Below, one piece after another: positions 11,588 to 20,614 of a stretch of DNA of 64,000 bases. The stretch's first letter is position 1. Each line of letters begins with the position of its first letter. A program made the translations under genes and the position numbers. The stretch is from Gaeumannomyces sp. JS-464 (taxonomy: Eukaryota; Ascomycota; Sordariomycetes; Magnaporthales; Magnaporthaceae), in NCBI GenBank assembly GCA_002197995.1, contig NGZR01000004.1, positions 2,294,001 through 2,358,000 on the forward strand, read 5' to 3'. The notes under the pieces were generated by a model that did no database searches, had not been told where the DNA came from, and saw only the letters and a program-made list of their open reading frames with translations.

Positions 11588-13789
11588 ATGTTTCGGCAGC
11601 TCTTCGCATACGCTGCCGTCGGCACCCTCCTGCAGCTGCTGCCGGCAGCGAGGGCCGAGGAAAATGTCGTCGTCGAGTCCCTTCCGCAGGTGCCCGAGGG
11701 CTGGACCAGGCTGTCGGACGCCGATCCTGCCCAGATGATCCGCCTCCGCATTTCGCTCCGCCAGCCCAACCTGGGCCTATTCGAGCAGACGCTCTACGCC
11801 GTCTCGTCCCCGAGCAGCCCTCGCTACGGGAAGCACCTCAAGCGGGACGAGCTGCGGGACATGATGAAGCCCCACGAGGCGTCCACTGCCGCCGTCCTCA
11901 AGTGGCTCGACGACGCCGGAATCCCCCACTCTGGTCGACGACGACAGCGACTGGGTCAACGTCGTCACCTCGGTCCGCAACGCGAGCGCCCTGCTGAGCG
12001 CCAGCTTCGCCGTCTACGGTCAGGAGGGGACCAAGGTCAAGAAGGTCCGCGCTCTCGAGTACTCTGTCCCGGAACACGTCCGCGAGCATATCACCATGGT
12101 CGCCCCCGTCATCAGGTTCGGCCAGGCGAAGCCCCTGGGGAGCGTCATCGACAGCATTGAACCCGCCAAGTCGACCATCCAGGCTTCGGACATTCCCAAC
12201 CCCGACCTCAATGTCGCGCTTGCAACCGGACAATCACCCCCGAGTGCTTGCGCGCCCTGTACAAGGTCGGCAGTTACCAGCCCAGCCAACGAACCGGTCT
12301 CTGTTTGGGATTGCTGGCTACTTGGAGGTAGGATCTAGCCAAAGCAGTCACTAATCCCATGAGAGAAGCCATCCATTATTGACACTTTTATCGTATGCAG
12401 CAATATGCCAGGTATAACATGCTTGACAGGTTCCAGAGCACATACGCCCCATACACACTGGATTCAAACTTCTCCGTCGTTTCCATCAATGGCGGCCTGA
12501 ACGACCAGGGTCGAAACTGGACTCTGGTGAAGCGAACCTGGATATCCAGTACGGCATGGCAATGTCATACAAGACCAACATTGCCTACTACACGACGGGC
12601 GGCCGGGGCCCCCTGATTCCCGAGCTGGACCAGCCGGACCCCAACGACATCTCGAACGAGCCGTACCTGGACTTCCTCGAGTTCATGACGAAGCTCCCGG
12701 ACAGCGAGCTGCCGCAGACCCTGACCACGTCGTACGGCGAGGACGAGCAGTCGGTGCCGCGCGAGTTTGCCATCAAGGTGTGCAACATGTTTGGCGAGCT
12801 GGGCGCTCGCGGCGTGTCGGTCTTCTTCTCATCCGGAGAGTGAGTCTTGCGCCGTCTCCGGGCCACCAACGCGCAGATTTTTTGGGGGCTTTCGCGATGC
12901 TTCTGGACGCTGACCAATCTCCCTCCTCGCAAGCGATGGTCCAGGTAGGAGCTGCCAGACGAACGATGGCAAGAACACCACCCGCTTTCTGCCCACCTTC
13001 CCGCGTAAGTCCATCTCTCTCACTGGGCCGTGCTATTAATGAAGAGAAGACGAAAGACGAGACCGCACAAGTACAGCACACTAACACTTGCGAATGGCAA
13101 CACCCCTACAGCGCGTGCCCCTACGTCACCGCGGTCGGCGGCACTAGATATGTCGCCCCAGAGACGGCGGCCGCGCTGGCCGGAGGAGGCTTCTCGGACA
13201 TCTTCGCGCGCCCGAGCTACCAGGACGCCGCCGTGACCAAGTACCTCGGCATCCTGGGCAGCCGATGGGGGGGCTCTACAACCCGGCGGGCAGGGGCTTC
13301 CCAGACATCGCCGCCCAGGCGTACCAGTACCACGTCTTCGACGGCGGCGCCGACATGCTGATTGGCGGCACCAGCGCCTCGTCGCCCGTCGTGGCCGGCA
13401 TCTTCTCCCTGCTCAACAGCGCCCGTCTTCAGGCCGGAAAGCCCCGATGGGCTTTATCAACCCGTGGCTGTACGAGACGGATTTAAGGGGCTGTCCGAGT
13501 AAGTGGTTCAACAACCCTTTTCGTCTTTGCGTGTGCTACGCGTGTCCGTCTGTCTGTCTGTCTCGTGGCTAACACCGTTCTTCTCCCGATCCACAGCATC
13601 ACTCTTGGGGGCTCTCGTGGCTGCGCTGGCAAGGCGCGGACTGGCCTGCCGTCTCCCAAGGTGCCGTTCGCGTCGTGGAACGCGACCGAGGGCTGGGACC
13701 CCGTCACCGGCCTCGGCACGCCCCTCTTCGACAAGCTGCTCGAGCTCAGCAGCCCCGGCGTGCAGATGGCCAAGATCGGGCAGAGCTAG
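11588..13789 (+). pseudogene. Secreted sedolisin (S53) tripeptidyl peptidase, frame broken by ±1 indels
   Basis: A sedolisin, an acid Ser-Glu-Asp peptidase secreted by fungi. It starts MFRQLFAYAAVGTLLQLL with a signal peptide cut near ARAEE. Next come a pro-kumamolisin activation domain (SPSSPRYGKHL), the Glu/Asp pair in [12 protein letters not shown] (GAA 12529-12531, GAT 12541-12543), the Asp of the oxyanion region in SSGD, and the Ser in GGTSASSPV (AGC 13373-13375). The C-terminal ITLGG...[11 protein letters not shown] calcium region follows. Introns 12328-12400 and 12840-12933, one ending near 13110, and one starting near 13493 are recognisable. The frame breaks about eight times by one base (near 11930, 12230, 12280, 12510, 13014, 13267, 13452 and 13480). 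Most lie in C or G runs, while the motifs and most splice sites are intact. It may therefore be a functional gene with sequence errors. Confidence 0.85.
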
Positions 13790-14458
13790 ACTGGCCCGCC
13801 ACAAGTCTGGGGAATCAATGACGATATCATGAGAAATACATCTTAGCACGGCATGCTTATCCAGCAATGTCCCTTGAAGGGAAGCCCATTAGAAAGCCCC
13901 TGGCGTATTCGTTCCTAGGTCGCTGTCTGCCTACTTATTAAAACCCATGACAGTATCCGTAATGAGAATCGACACGCTCCTAATGCTGCAAACCAATTCA
14001 ATGTTGCTGTCAAAATAAATCGCCGGGTATAGATGGATAGCTAACTAGAAATAAGTACAGAGATTGTGAGCAACTTTGTTGTCCGAAAACCTCACCGGCC
14101 ATCCTACAACTTTCTGATCTCCTCCTTCGTCTTCCCACGCCTAAAAGTTCAGACATCCAAGGTGAGCGTTAGCGCCCCGACTGATTCTGGCGGCCACGGA
14201 TGGGCCGAGACAGACAAACGGAGCGGGTAAAAGCTTTGCATGACGCCGTGTAACAATGCCAAAGACACCCCAATCGCAAAACAACTAGTGGCGGTGGCGG
14301 GTGACGGCACTGCCGAGGGATTAAAGCGCCGGAACTGGTGTTCTCTGCCGAGTGGGCACGCACACACCATCGTTCGTTCAACCAAAGACGCAGGACACTT
14401 CGGGCTTCCGCACCGGCCCATTACCACCTCACACGCGCTGCTGAGACAGCCTCCCCAT
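13790..14458. other. Convergent intergenic region
   Basis: 3' flanks of the sedolisin and AhpC/TSA-like genes. No coding or RNA gene is supported. Confidence 0.5.
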
Positions 14459-16197
14459 TTAGGCCTTCCCGCTAGCCACAGGGGCGGCGGCGTCGAAGCT
14501 CTTGATGCTGCCACTGCCGCGGCTGCTGCTGATGGCGCTCATCTGGCTGGCCATGCTAAAGCCGGTGCCCTTGCGGGTTTCGAGGGCGCGTGACCAGCGC
14601 TTATTGTTCTTGATGGGCACGCCCTGGCCGTCGAGGCCGAGCACCTCCATCAACTCTGGGATCTCGGCGTGGTCGCGCGTCGTGCGCATCCGGTGGCACC
14701 ACGTCACCTGCTTGTCCTCGACGTAGCCCTCATCCTCGTCTGCGCCGTCGTGCTGCACAGGGACCTGGACCGTCGGCCTGGTGCCGCTGACGCTGCTCCC
14801 CCGCGGGGTGTTGCCGTTGGTTTCCCTCGTGATGCTGGTTACCGTCACTCCGTTGGATGTGGCCGTCGTTTCGGCGGGTGCTGTTGCAGGCGGCGCTGTT
14901 GTCGCCGTTGTTTCTGTTGGTGGTGATGGTGGTGGTACTGCTGCCGGCGCCAGCGCGGCCGTGGCTGTGGCATCACTGCACTCCTTCTTGGCGACAAGGG
15001 CCCCGACTCTTCCGTGAGGGAAAGGCCTGCACCGATGGTCTGGCGGGTGATGCTGCTGCCGTGGAGCTGGTGTTCCCCGATGCGGCGGTCGAGGTCGTCT
15101 TCGGCGGGAGCGGGTGTGTGGACGGTCAGGGGCTCGAACAGAAACTCGCCGCCGATCTGGCGGTGGTCTCCCGCCTTTGTGGCCTTGCCCGAGGGCACCT
15201 GGCGCAAGCCCTGGGCGACGCTGCTGAGGGCCGAGAGCAGCATCGACTTGCGCATGTAGGCCGGACGCTGGCCCATGGCGAGGGTGCGCACCATGCCCAG
15301 CTCGTCGTACAGTCGGCGCGTCGGGTCGGCGTACACAGGGAATGGGCAGCCCGTCTCGCGCACGTACATGTCGATCAGGCCTGGGTCGCCGCAGCCCACG
15401 ACTGCGATAAAGGTGGAGATGGGGAGCTGCAGAAGGGCCTCGGGGGTGATGGAGGCCGAGAGGGTACGTAGGTATTCCTGGCAGTTCTGTCGGGAGCAAA
15501 GAACGGCGACGGTCAGAGACCAAGCCAAGCCTAGACTAGCAACGAAGGGGGGCAAGAAAAACTCACTCCGCAGAAGAAATGCCGCACAAAGATTACCAGG
15601 AGGCGGCGGGCGACATTGCGGCCGGTGTAGAGGCTGCGGAAGGTGTGCGATTTGCCGTGGCGATCCAGCACTGTGTAGTTCTCGATCTTGCGCAGTGTCG
15701 CGGCCGAAGGTAGGTCGTTGTTGCTCTGCACCTCGCCGCTGAAGTCGTGCGGGTTGACCTCATCGATACCGTCTTTGCCTGGTTTCTGTGAGGCGGGCGC
15801 TGCCGCCGCAGGCCTCTGGACCTTCTCATCATCCGGCTTCTTCTCAGCGGCCACCGGGGCGACCGCTGGTGCCGCAGCCGGAGCTGGTGCTTCTGGAGCA
15901 GCGGAGGCTGCTACTGCGGCGGCGGAGGCGGTCGAGTCCCTGGCGGGCGCGTTCTGTGGTGCGGATGGTGGTGCGGATGGTGGTGCGGATGGTGGTGGTG
16001 CAGAAGCAGCAGCAGCAGGCGGCGCTGTTGTCGGTGCTCCTGCCAGCTGGCAGAGCAGCGACGGCGGCTTTGGTGGCAGGAGCGGTCGCGGCGACGGTCT
16101 CCTTTGCAGCTGGTGCCGCAGGCTCCTCCACAACCGCGGGCGTGGGGTCTACGGCAGCGGCAGCGGTGGCCGGTTGCGGTTCAGCCGCTGTCGTCAT
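14459..16197 (-). CDS. AhpC/TSA_2 (PRXL2-like) thioredoxin-fold protein
   Basis: Two exons, 15567-16197 and 14459-15486, with an 80-bp intron (GTGAGT...CAG) that falls inside the redox motif: FVRHFFCG then NCQEYL, giving a CGNC active site. The upstream segment IENYTVLDRHGKSHTFRSLY and the downstream ISTFIAVVGCGDPGLIDMY and GCPFPVYADPTRRLYDELG fit the AhpC/TSA antioxidant family (Pfam AhpC-TSA_2). A reductase-like role is inferred. The N-terminal ~170 residues are Ala/Pro-rich, with a 12-nt repeat (15958-15993) encoding APPS units. The tail has a Ser/Thr-rich linker and the block VTWCHRMRTTRDHAEIPELM. Two 1-nt breaks are needed: one near 16045, and one in a G run near 15015 where TEESG should continue as ALVAKKECSD. 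Start MTTAAEPQPA at 16195-16197. Confidence 0.8.
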
Positions 16198-17086
16198 AGT
16201 CGAAGCAAGCAGCAGCGGCTCGGGGGGCAAAGCTAGAGAGAGTCTGGTGGGAAGTAGTATTACGGTTGAGTGGTTGGGCTGGTCGAGTTGAGCTTCGCTC
16301 TCGTGGAAGCGGGCGGGCTGGCTGCTCAGCAATCAATCAATGCGTGCGACTGACTGGACTGGGTTGGGTTGGGTAGAGAGTGCGGTCCGAGAAGGCGGCT
16401 CGGACGCTGGAGAGGGCGGCGGAGAGGATTTTGAAACGGCGCGGCGGAGAAAGAGGCCCTGGACTGACATCAGGCACGGTTCAAGGGATCGGCTGGCTGG
16501 GGTGCTGAGGCCTGGAAACTGGCCTGGCCAGGTCAATCACAGCACGCGCAGCACCTTCAAACACCGCCCGTCCAAGCCCACTCCTCCCAGGCCGACGTGG
16601 CTGGCTAGCGCCTGCAGCACAGACTGGCCGGCGGGGCGAATCGAATGGATTCCAACCCCTCCTTTCCTGCTCCAAAAGGCAAGCTGAGCACAACTCCGGC
16701 TTTCTTCTGTTTATAATTGTTCTTGCTCATAATGCCCCGCCACTCCAGCCACGCAGCAACCGTGCCATCTGCAAGGCCCCTGATTTGCTCGCCAAACTCG
16801 TTGAGCTGGCCGTGCTGTCTTCCAGGGCAGCGCCACACCCCGGCCCCGTTTCCTTGCCGCCGTGAGTTTCACCGCTGCATGAGGTCATGGGCTCGCCGCA
16901 GCCGCAGAGCGGTGGGCGGAGGTCACAGTAAGGAGCAGGGGTTACAGTGAACAGGGCAGGGGGGGTGCGCCTGGGCCTTGGCTCTTTTTGCGAGCCGCCT
17001 GGCACTACTTGCGCGGATTAAAAGCATCCGCTCTGAAACAGCCCTCCGGGGTTCAGCGCGGGAGGGCAATCTGTCATTTTTTAGTG
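16198..17086. other. Upstream region of the AhpC/TSA-like gene
   Basis: Non-coding as far as I can see. It should hold the minus-strand promoter, including short direct repeats such as GGGTTGGGTTGGGT near 16362. It ends at the start of the retroelement-derived region. Confidence 0.5.
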
Positions 17087-17095
17087 AGAGAGAGA

Positions 17096-17112
17096 GAGAG
17101 AGAGAGAGAGAG
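17096..17112. repeat. (GA)n tail of LINE-tailed copy A
   Basis: A dinucleotide run directly adjoining TATATTTAACG, the 3' end of the element on the minus strand. Confidence 0.9.
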
Positions 17113-17241
17113 TATATTTAACGTCAGCAAGTCGGGATCTACCAGTCCCTGCCTCCCAGGGGGCATATGACGTGCTAGCGCTACCTAAGCTTAACACTAG
17201 GCTACATGTTGCTATCGAGGCGGCTAACAAATTAAACCATA

Positions 17242-17292
17242 GGGCAGGCCAGCCAAAAAAAAAAAAAAAAAAAAAAAAAGGAAGGCCTGCCC
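17242..17292. repeat. 9-bp inverted repeat enclosing a 25-nt poly(A)
   Basis: GGGCAGGCC (17242-17250) and its exact inverse GGCCTGCCC (17284-17292) flank A25 (17255-17279). It interrupts the element tail between positions that are adjacent in the other copies. Confidence 0.85.
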
Positions 17293-17562
17293 AAGGCACA
17301 CGGAGTTCGGGCCGCGTTCCGGCGCTCCTTGTTGGTGAGCGGGCAATCGGCAAAAGGGCGAATAAACGCCGGGGCGCTATAAGCGCTGCTGTTGGTGGTA
17401 GAGGAAAGCAGTCGGCCGGCAAAGTGCCGGGAAAGTGCAAGGCCGGGTGTAGGCGGAGGGGATCGCAACGGTCCCCCCCTAAACCCGGCCGAAAAAAAGA
17501 AAGTTCGGGGGCTGAAAGGCCTAATTCCAACCCTGTATGCTCCTTGTATGTTTAAACGCGTG

Positions 17563-17641
17563 TTGACGATAAGCATCGTGGGTGCGTGTTGACGATAGGC
17601 ATCGTGGGTGCGTGTTGACGATAGGTATCGTGGGTGCGTAT
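17563..17641. repeat. Tandem 26-bp repeat, about three units
   Basis: Three near-identical units built on GTGTTGACGATA and GCATCGTGGGTGC, each with an ACGAT/ATCGT dyad. Units differ at one or two bases. Confidence 0.85.
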
Positions 17642-18170
17642 ACTCGATTTAGGAGGAGTCGCGAGGATGGCGGGGGGATGTTGGCGGCCGGGCTGGTGCC
17701 ATTCCCAACCCGGCGTGCTCCTTATATCGCGTATCAAACAATAGGCTGCGCGGTTTGCCAGCGTGGTGTACGGCGTTTCGTACAACTTCACGGTTGGCAA
17801 ACAGAGCCGCGCGAAGACCTTGCGCGTGCGATGCCACCTATACCTTAGTATAGCTACCGCGTGGCAACAGACAGAGGCGCGAGCGTCAAGCCAATCTTGC
17901 GCGTGCGTGTTTAAACGAAAGCTTAAACAGGCCAATCTTGCGTCGTGCGTATCGTTGGGATGCGGTCGACCGAGGAGGAGTCGCGTATGTGTACGACCGT
18001 AAGGGTCGCGTGTGTGGCGGGGGACGGCGGCGGCCGGGCCGGCTATTCGTCCAATGTGTGCTAACTGCTTAACCGGCCTGCAGTCTTGTGCGTTCGGAAT
18101 CGTTCGGCTCGTAAGTTCGCGAGGCGAGGGCGATAGGGAAGTCAAAGGGCGGTCAGCCTAGTAATGCGCG

Positions 18171-19339
18171 GAGGTTGGAGCAATCCGATTGTCGAAGGTT
18201 TCGGCGCGCGCGAGGCGCGCCCTGGGCTGTGAGGGGTGCAGGCCTTCCCATCAGCTGGCAATAGGCACCCCGAGCCTTTGCCAGCCTACTTTTTCTGCAC
18301 CTCTAGCCCAGTTGCGTCGTCGTCGTCGTTGTTGAAAGGACGCCGGCGAACGCGGGCAAAACAGAGCCAACTGGCTTGTTAAAGCCCACATAGCGTTTTC
18401 GACTCATTTTAGTGGGACCAGTACCAAAAATGACCGTGTTCCTTAGCGGCACCCTAACAGCGGGTCCGACAGGAAGAATTTTTCGGGGGAAGGTGTCGTT
18501 TTTTGTGACATTTTTCCCCATAGAAAAATTAGCGGTGAATTAATATACCTCCCAATAGGAGTATAAATCGCTTAACTGCATAGTGCACGGCTTAATGCAA
18601 TAATAAGAAAAAGCGCGTAAATTTTAATAAAAGAAAATTTTACGCGCTTATAATTGCAATTGTAACTGGCAATCCCGCGCCGACCTGCCATAATTTAGTT
18701 GTACGTTGCTTTTCCAACTTATTTTCCTTTAGGAAATTTTACTAAAATGGCTAAAAAATCCAGTGAAAGTAAATAAAGGAAAGTTTAAGTAATAAAAGCC
18801 CGCTTTTTAACTGCCGTTAAAAATATCGAAATCGGCTAGCTTAAAAGCGCTGCGCAGGCTGTAAAGCATTACTAAATAAACGTGCGCACGTTTTAAAAAC
18901 GACGAAAGAGTGTAAATTTCCGCTTAAATAACGGCGGGCATAACAAATTGCTAAACGAGGTTAAAAATTTCGCTTTATTAGCTTGGGTAAATTGGAAGCT
19001 TTTTATCGGTTAATAAGGTTTCTTATAATAGTAAAGCAATTTTAAGGAATTGTAAAGCTAATTTTGTAAAAGGGACGTGCCAAAGTACCGCTCCACTACA
19101 TAAACCAAAAGATTTAACAGTTTAAACACTTCGTGCTTAAACCCTCTAGCACTACTGTATATCAAGCCACGGCGGCCCCTTACAGGCGACCCTGTTACAA
19201 ATTTATTTTGTAGTTTTTAAAATTTGCAATTATTTTTTTTACTCTTTTTAAGCCGTTAATTCGATAGCAAACGAAAAAAAAGTTAATAAAAATAACGTAG
19301 TCCATCAGTAAGCGACACACATTAGCGAGCGACACGAAT
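18171..19339. other. AT-rich, RIP-like non-coding stretch
   Basis: The GC-rich start passes into AT-rich DNA near 18,540, rich in TpA and poor in CpA, as in the main island. No domain is recognisable. A 15-bp inverted repeat with AT loop lies at 18611-18649. This is probably a decayed transposon remnant. Confidence 0.5.
18611..18649. repeat. Inverted repeat (hairpin), arms about 15 bp
   Basis: The left arm starts AAGCGCGTAAA and the right arm ends TTTACGCGCTT, separated by about 8 nt. Possible element end or terminator-like hairpin; function unknown. Confidence 0.7.
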
Positions 19340-19724
19340 CGCGAAAACGCGACACATCTTCTTTTGCTTCCAATTCCTCCGGACCCAGGGGTAGTCCCGA
19401 GGACCCCCCGCCCCAACCCGGCCTTACCCCCCTTCCGGCACACCCGCCGGCCGAACGCACTACTACCACCCGCTGCGCTTACAACGCCCCGGCGTTTATA
19501 CGCACTACTACCGATTGCCCGCTCACCAACAAGGAGCGCCGGAATGCGGCCCGACATCCGTGTGCCTTCGGGTTTAATTTGTTAGCCGCCGTAATAGCAG
19601 CACTTTAGCCTGGCGTATATAGCTTAGGTAGCGCTAGCACGTCGTATGCCCCTAGGGAGGCAGGGACTGGTAGATCCCGACTTTACCGACGTTAAATATA
19701 CTCCTCCTCCTCCTCCTCCTCCTC
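19340..19724 (+). mobile_element. LINE 3'-end fragment (copy B) with (CTC)n tail
   Basis: About 350 bp matching the LINE 3' untranslated end near 44.4-44.76 kb, including CGAACGCACTACTACCACC, CAACAAGGAGCGCCGGAATG and the GTTAAATATACT end. It finishes in CTC repeats at 19701-19724. 5'-truncated, as is typical of target-primed reverse transcription. Confidence 0.75.
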
Positions 19725-19834
19725 GGGGGCAGGGACAAGGGAGGTAAAGCAGCTCCGCGGGCCAGCATTGCCAGCCTGCCTTTTCCGCCCGTGGCTTTGA
19801 ATTCCATATTGCACATGGCACATCCCACGTCAGG

Positions 19835-19835
<1 letters not shown>

Positions 19836-19866
<31 letters not shown>
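19836..19866. repeat. Poly(T) tract, 31 nt
   Basis: Read on the minus strand this is A31, possibly the tail of a retrotransposed sequence lying to its right. No target duplication is evident. Confidence 0.7.
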
Positions 19867-19870
<4 letters not shown>

Positions 19871-20614
19871 AATAGTTCGCTATCCGCTGCGCGGTGTTAC
19901 GATTACGATACAGGTGTACCTGTTCCAGAGTAAGGTGTTTTGGGTCGGAAGTAGTAGACCGAGTGACTCTGAGGTTCGAAAGAATAAAGCTCGATAGATG
20001 CAGTCGGCTAGTGGGTAGACTAGAGTGCAAAATGAGATTGGCTTATGGCGAGCCTTGGATATGAAGATTTGTGATGTTGACCAGATGCTACTCGCTGTTT
20101 GGCTACTGCGTCGGCTGTAACAACGGGCAGGCACTCAGCTGCATCACTTGGTTCGTCCATCATGTCTTCGACCCTCCCCAAGTGTCCCTTCCTTTGCCTG
20201 TTGTTCTGACATCGGAGAATCACTCCTCCATAATGCCTTTGCAGCCTGGCCTACTGCGAGGATAAATGCTGCTAAGTAGACTATTGTTGCTGGATTTTGA
20301 GCGGAAAGCCGCAAGCTGGACGAACAACCACCTTTCCGACTGCTTTGAGGATTTCTTTGACAAAGGTCAACTGTTTCTTCGTTCCGAAGAAGGGCACTGC
20401 TGTGGAAAATGATCGCAAAGACAGGAGCATTGACCCAATGCCCTCCCAAAATCCAAGGCTTTTGCTTGCTGTCCAGTTTTTCCCCTTACTCTTACCAAGT
20501 CGTTACTTCCAGTCACACATCCTTTTCGCTTCCGGTCATTCTTTTGGCTGTCGCCAATGCTCGCAGCTCAGATTTTCAAAAATACAACCGCCTTTGCTTG
20601 GGTTCCTTGGCCCA
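19867..20614. other. Region 3' of the NACHT gene, no gene seen
   Basis: Composition is normal and un-RIPped. Short open frames only, none with family signatures. Confidence 0.45.

Larger units (their letters stand above)
17087..18170 (-). mobile_element. Non-autonomous LINE-tailed element (copy A), little RIP
   Basis: Read on the minus strand, this runs from about 18170 to a (CT)n tail at 17096-17112. Its last ~140 bp match the 3' ends near 19.7, 31.8, 44.75 and 45.5 kb: TAGCGCTAGCACG, then a GACTGGTA block, then CGTTAAATATACT and a simple repeat. Its 5' part (17930-18170) matches the start of the element at 44764-45540. No reverse transcriptase is seen, so it is probably mobilised by the LINE through the shared tail. 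Unlike the 45-kb copy it keeps many CpA/TpG steps. It contains a poly(A) stem-loop and a 26-bp triplication, listed separately. Confidence 0.65.

Noticed and set aside
11588..13789. Sedolisin frameshifts as RIP damage
   Set aside because: RIP makes C-to-T and G-to-A transitions, not indels, and this gene keeps normal CpA content; RIP does not explain the breaks.
18303..18521. Minus-strand ORF of 72 residues
   Set aside because: No domain or homology signal and it sits in a decaying repeat; not reported as a gene.
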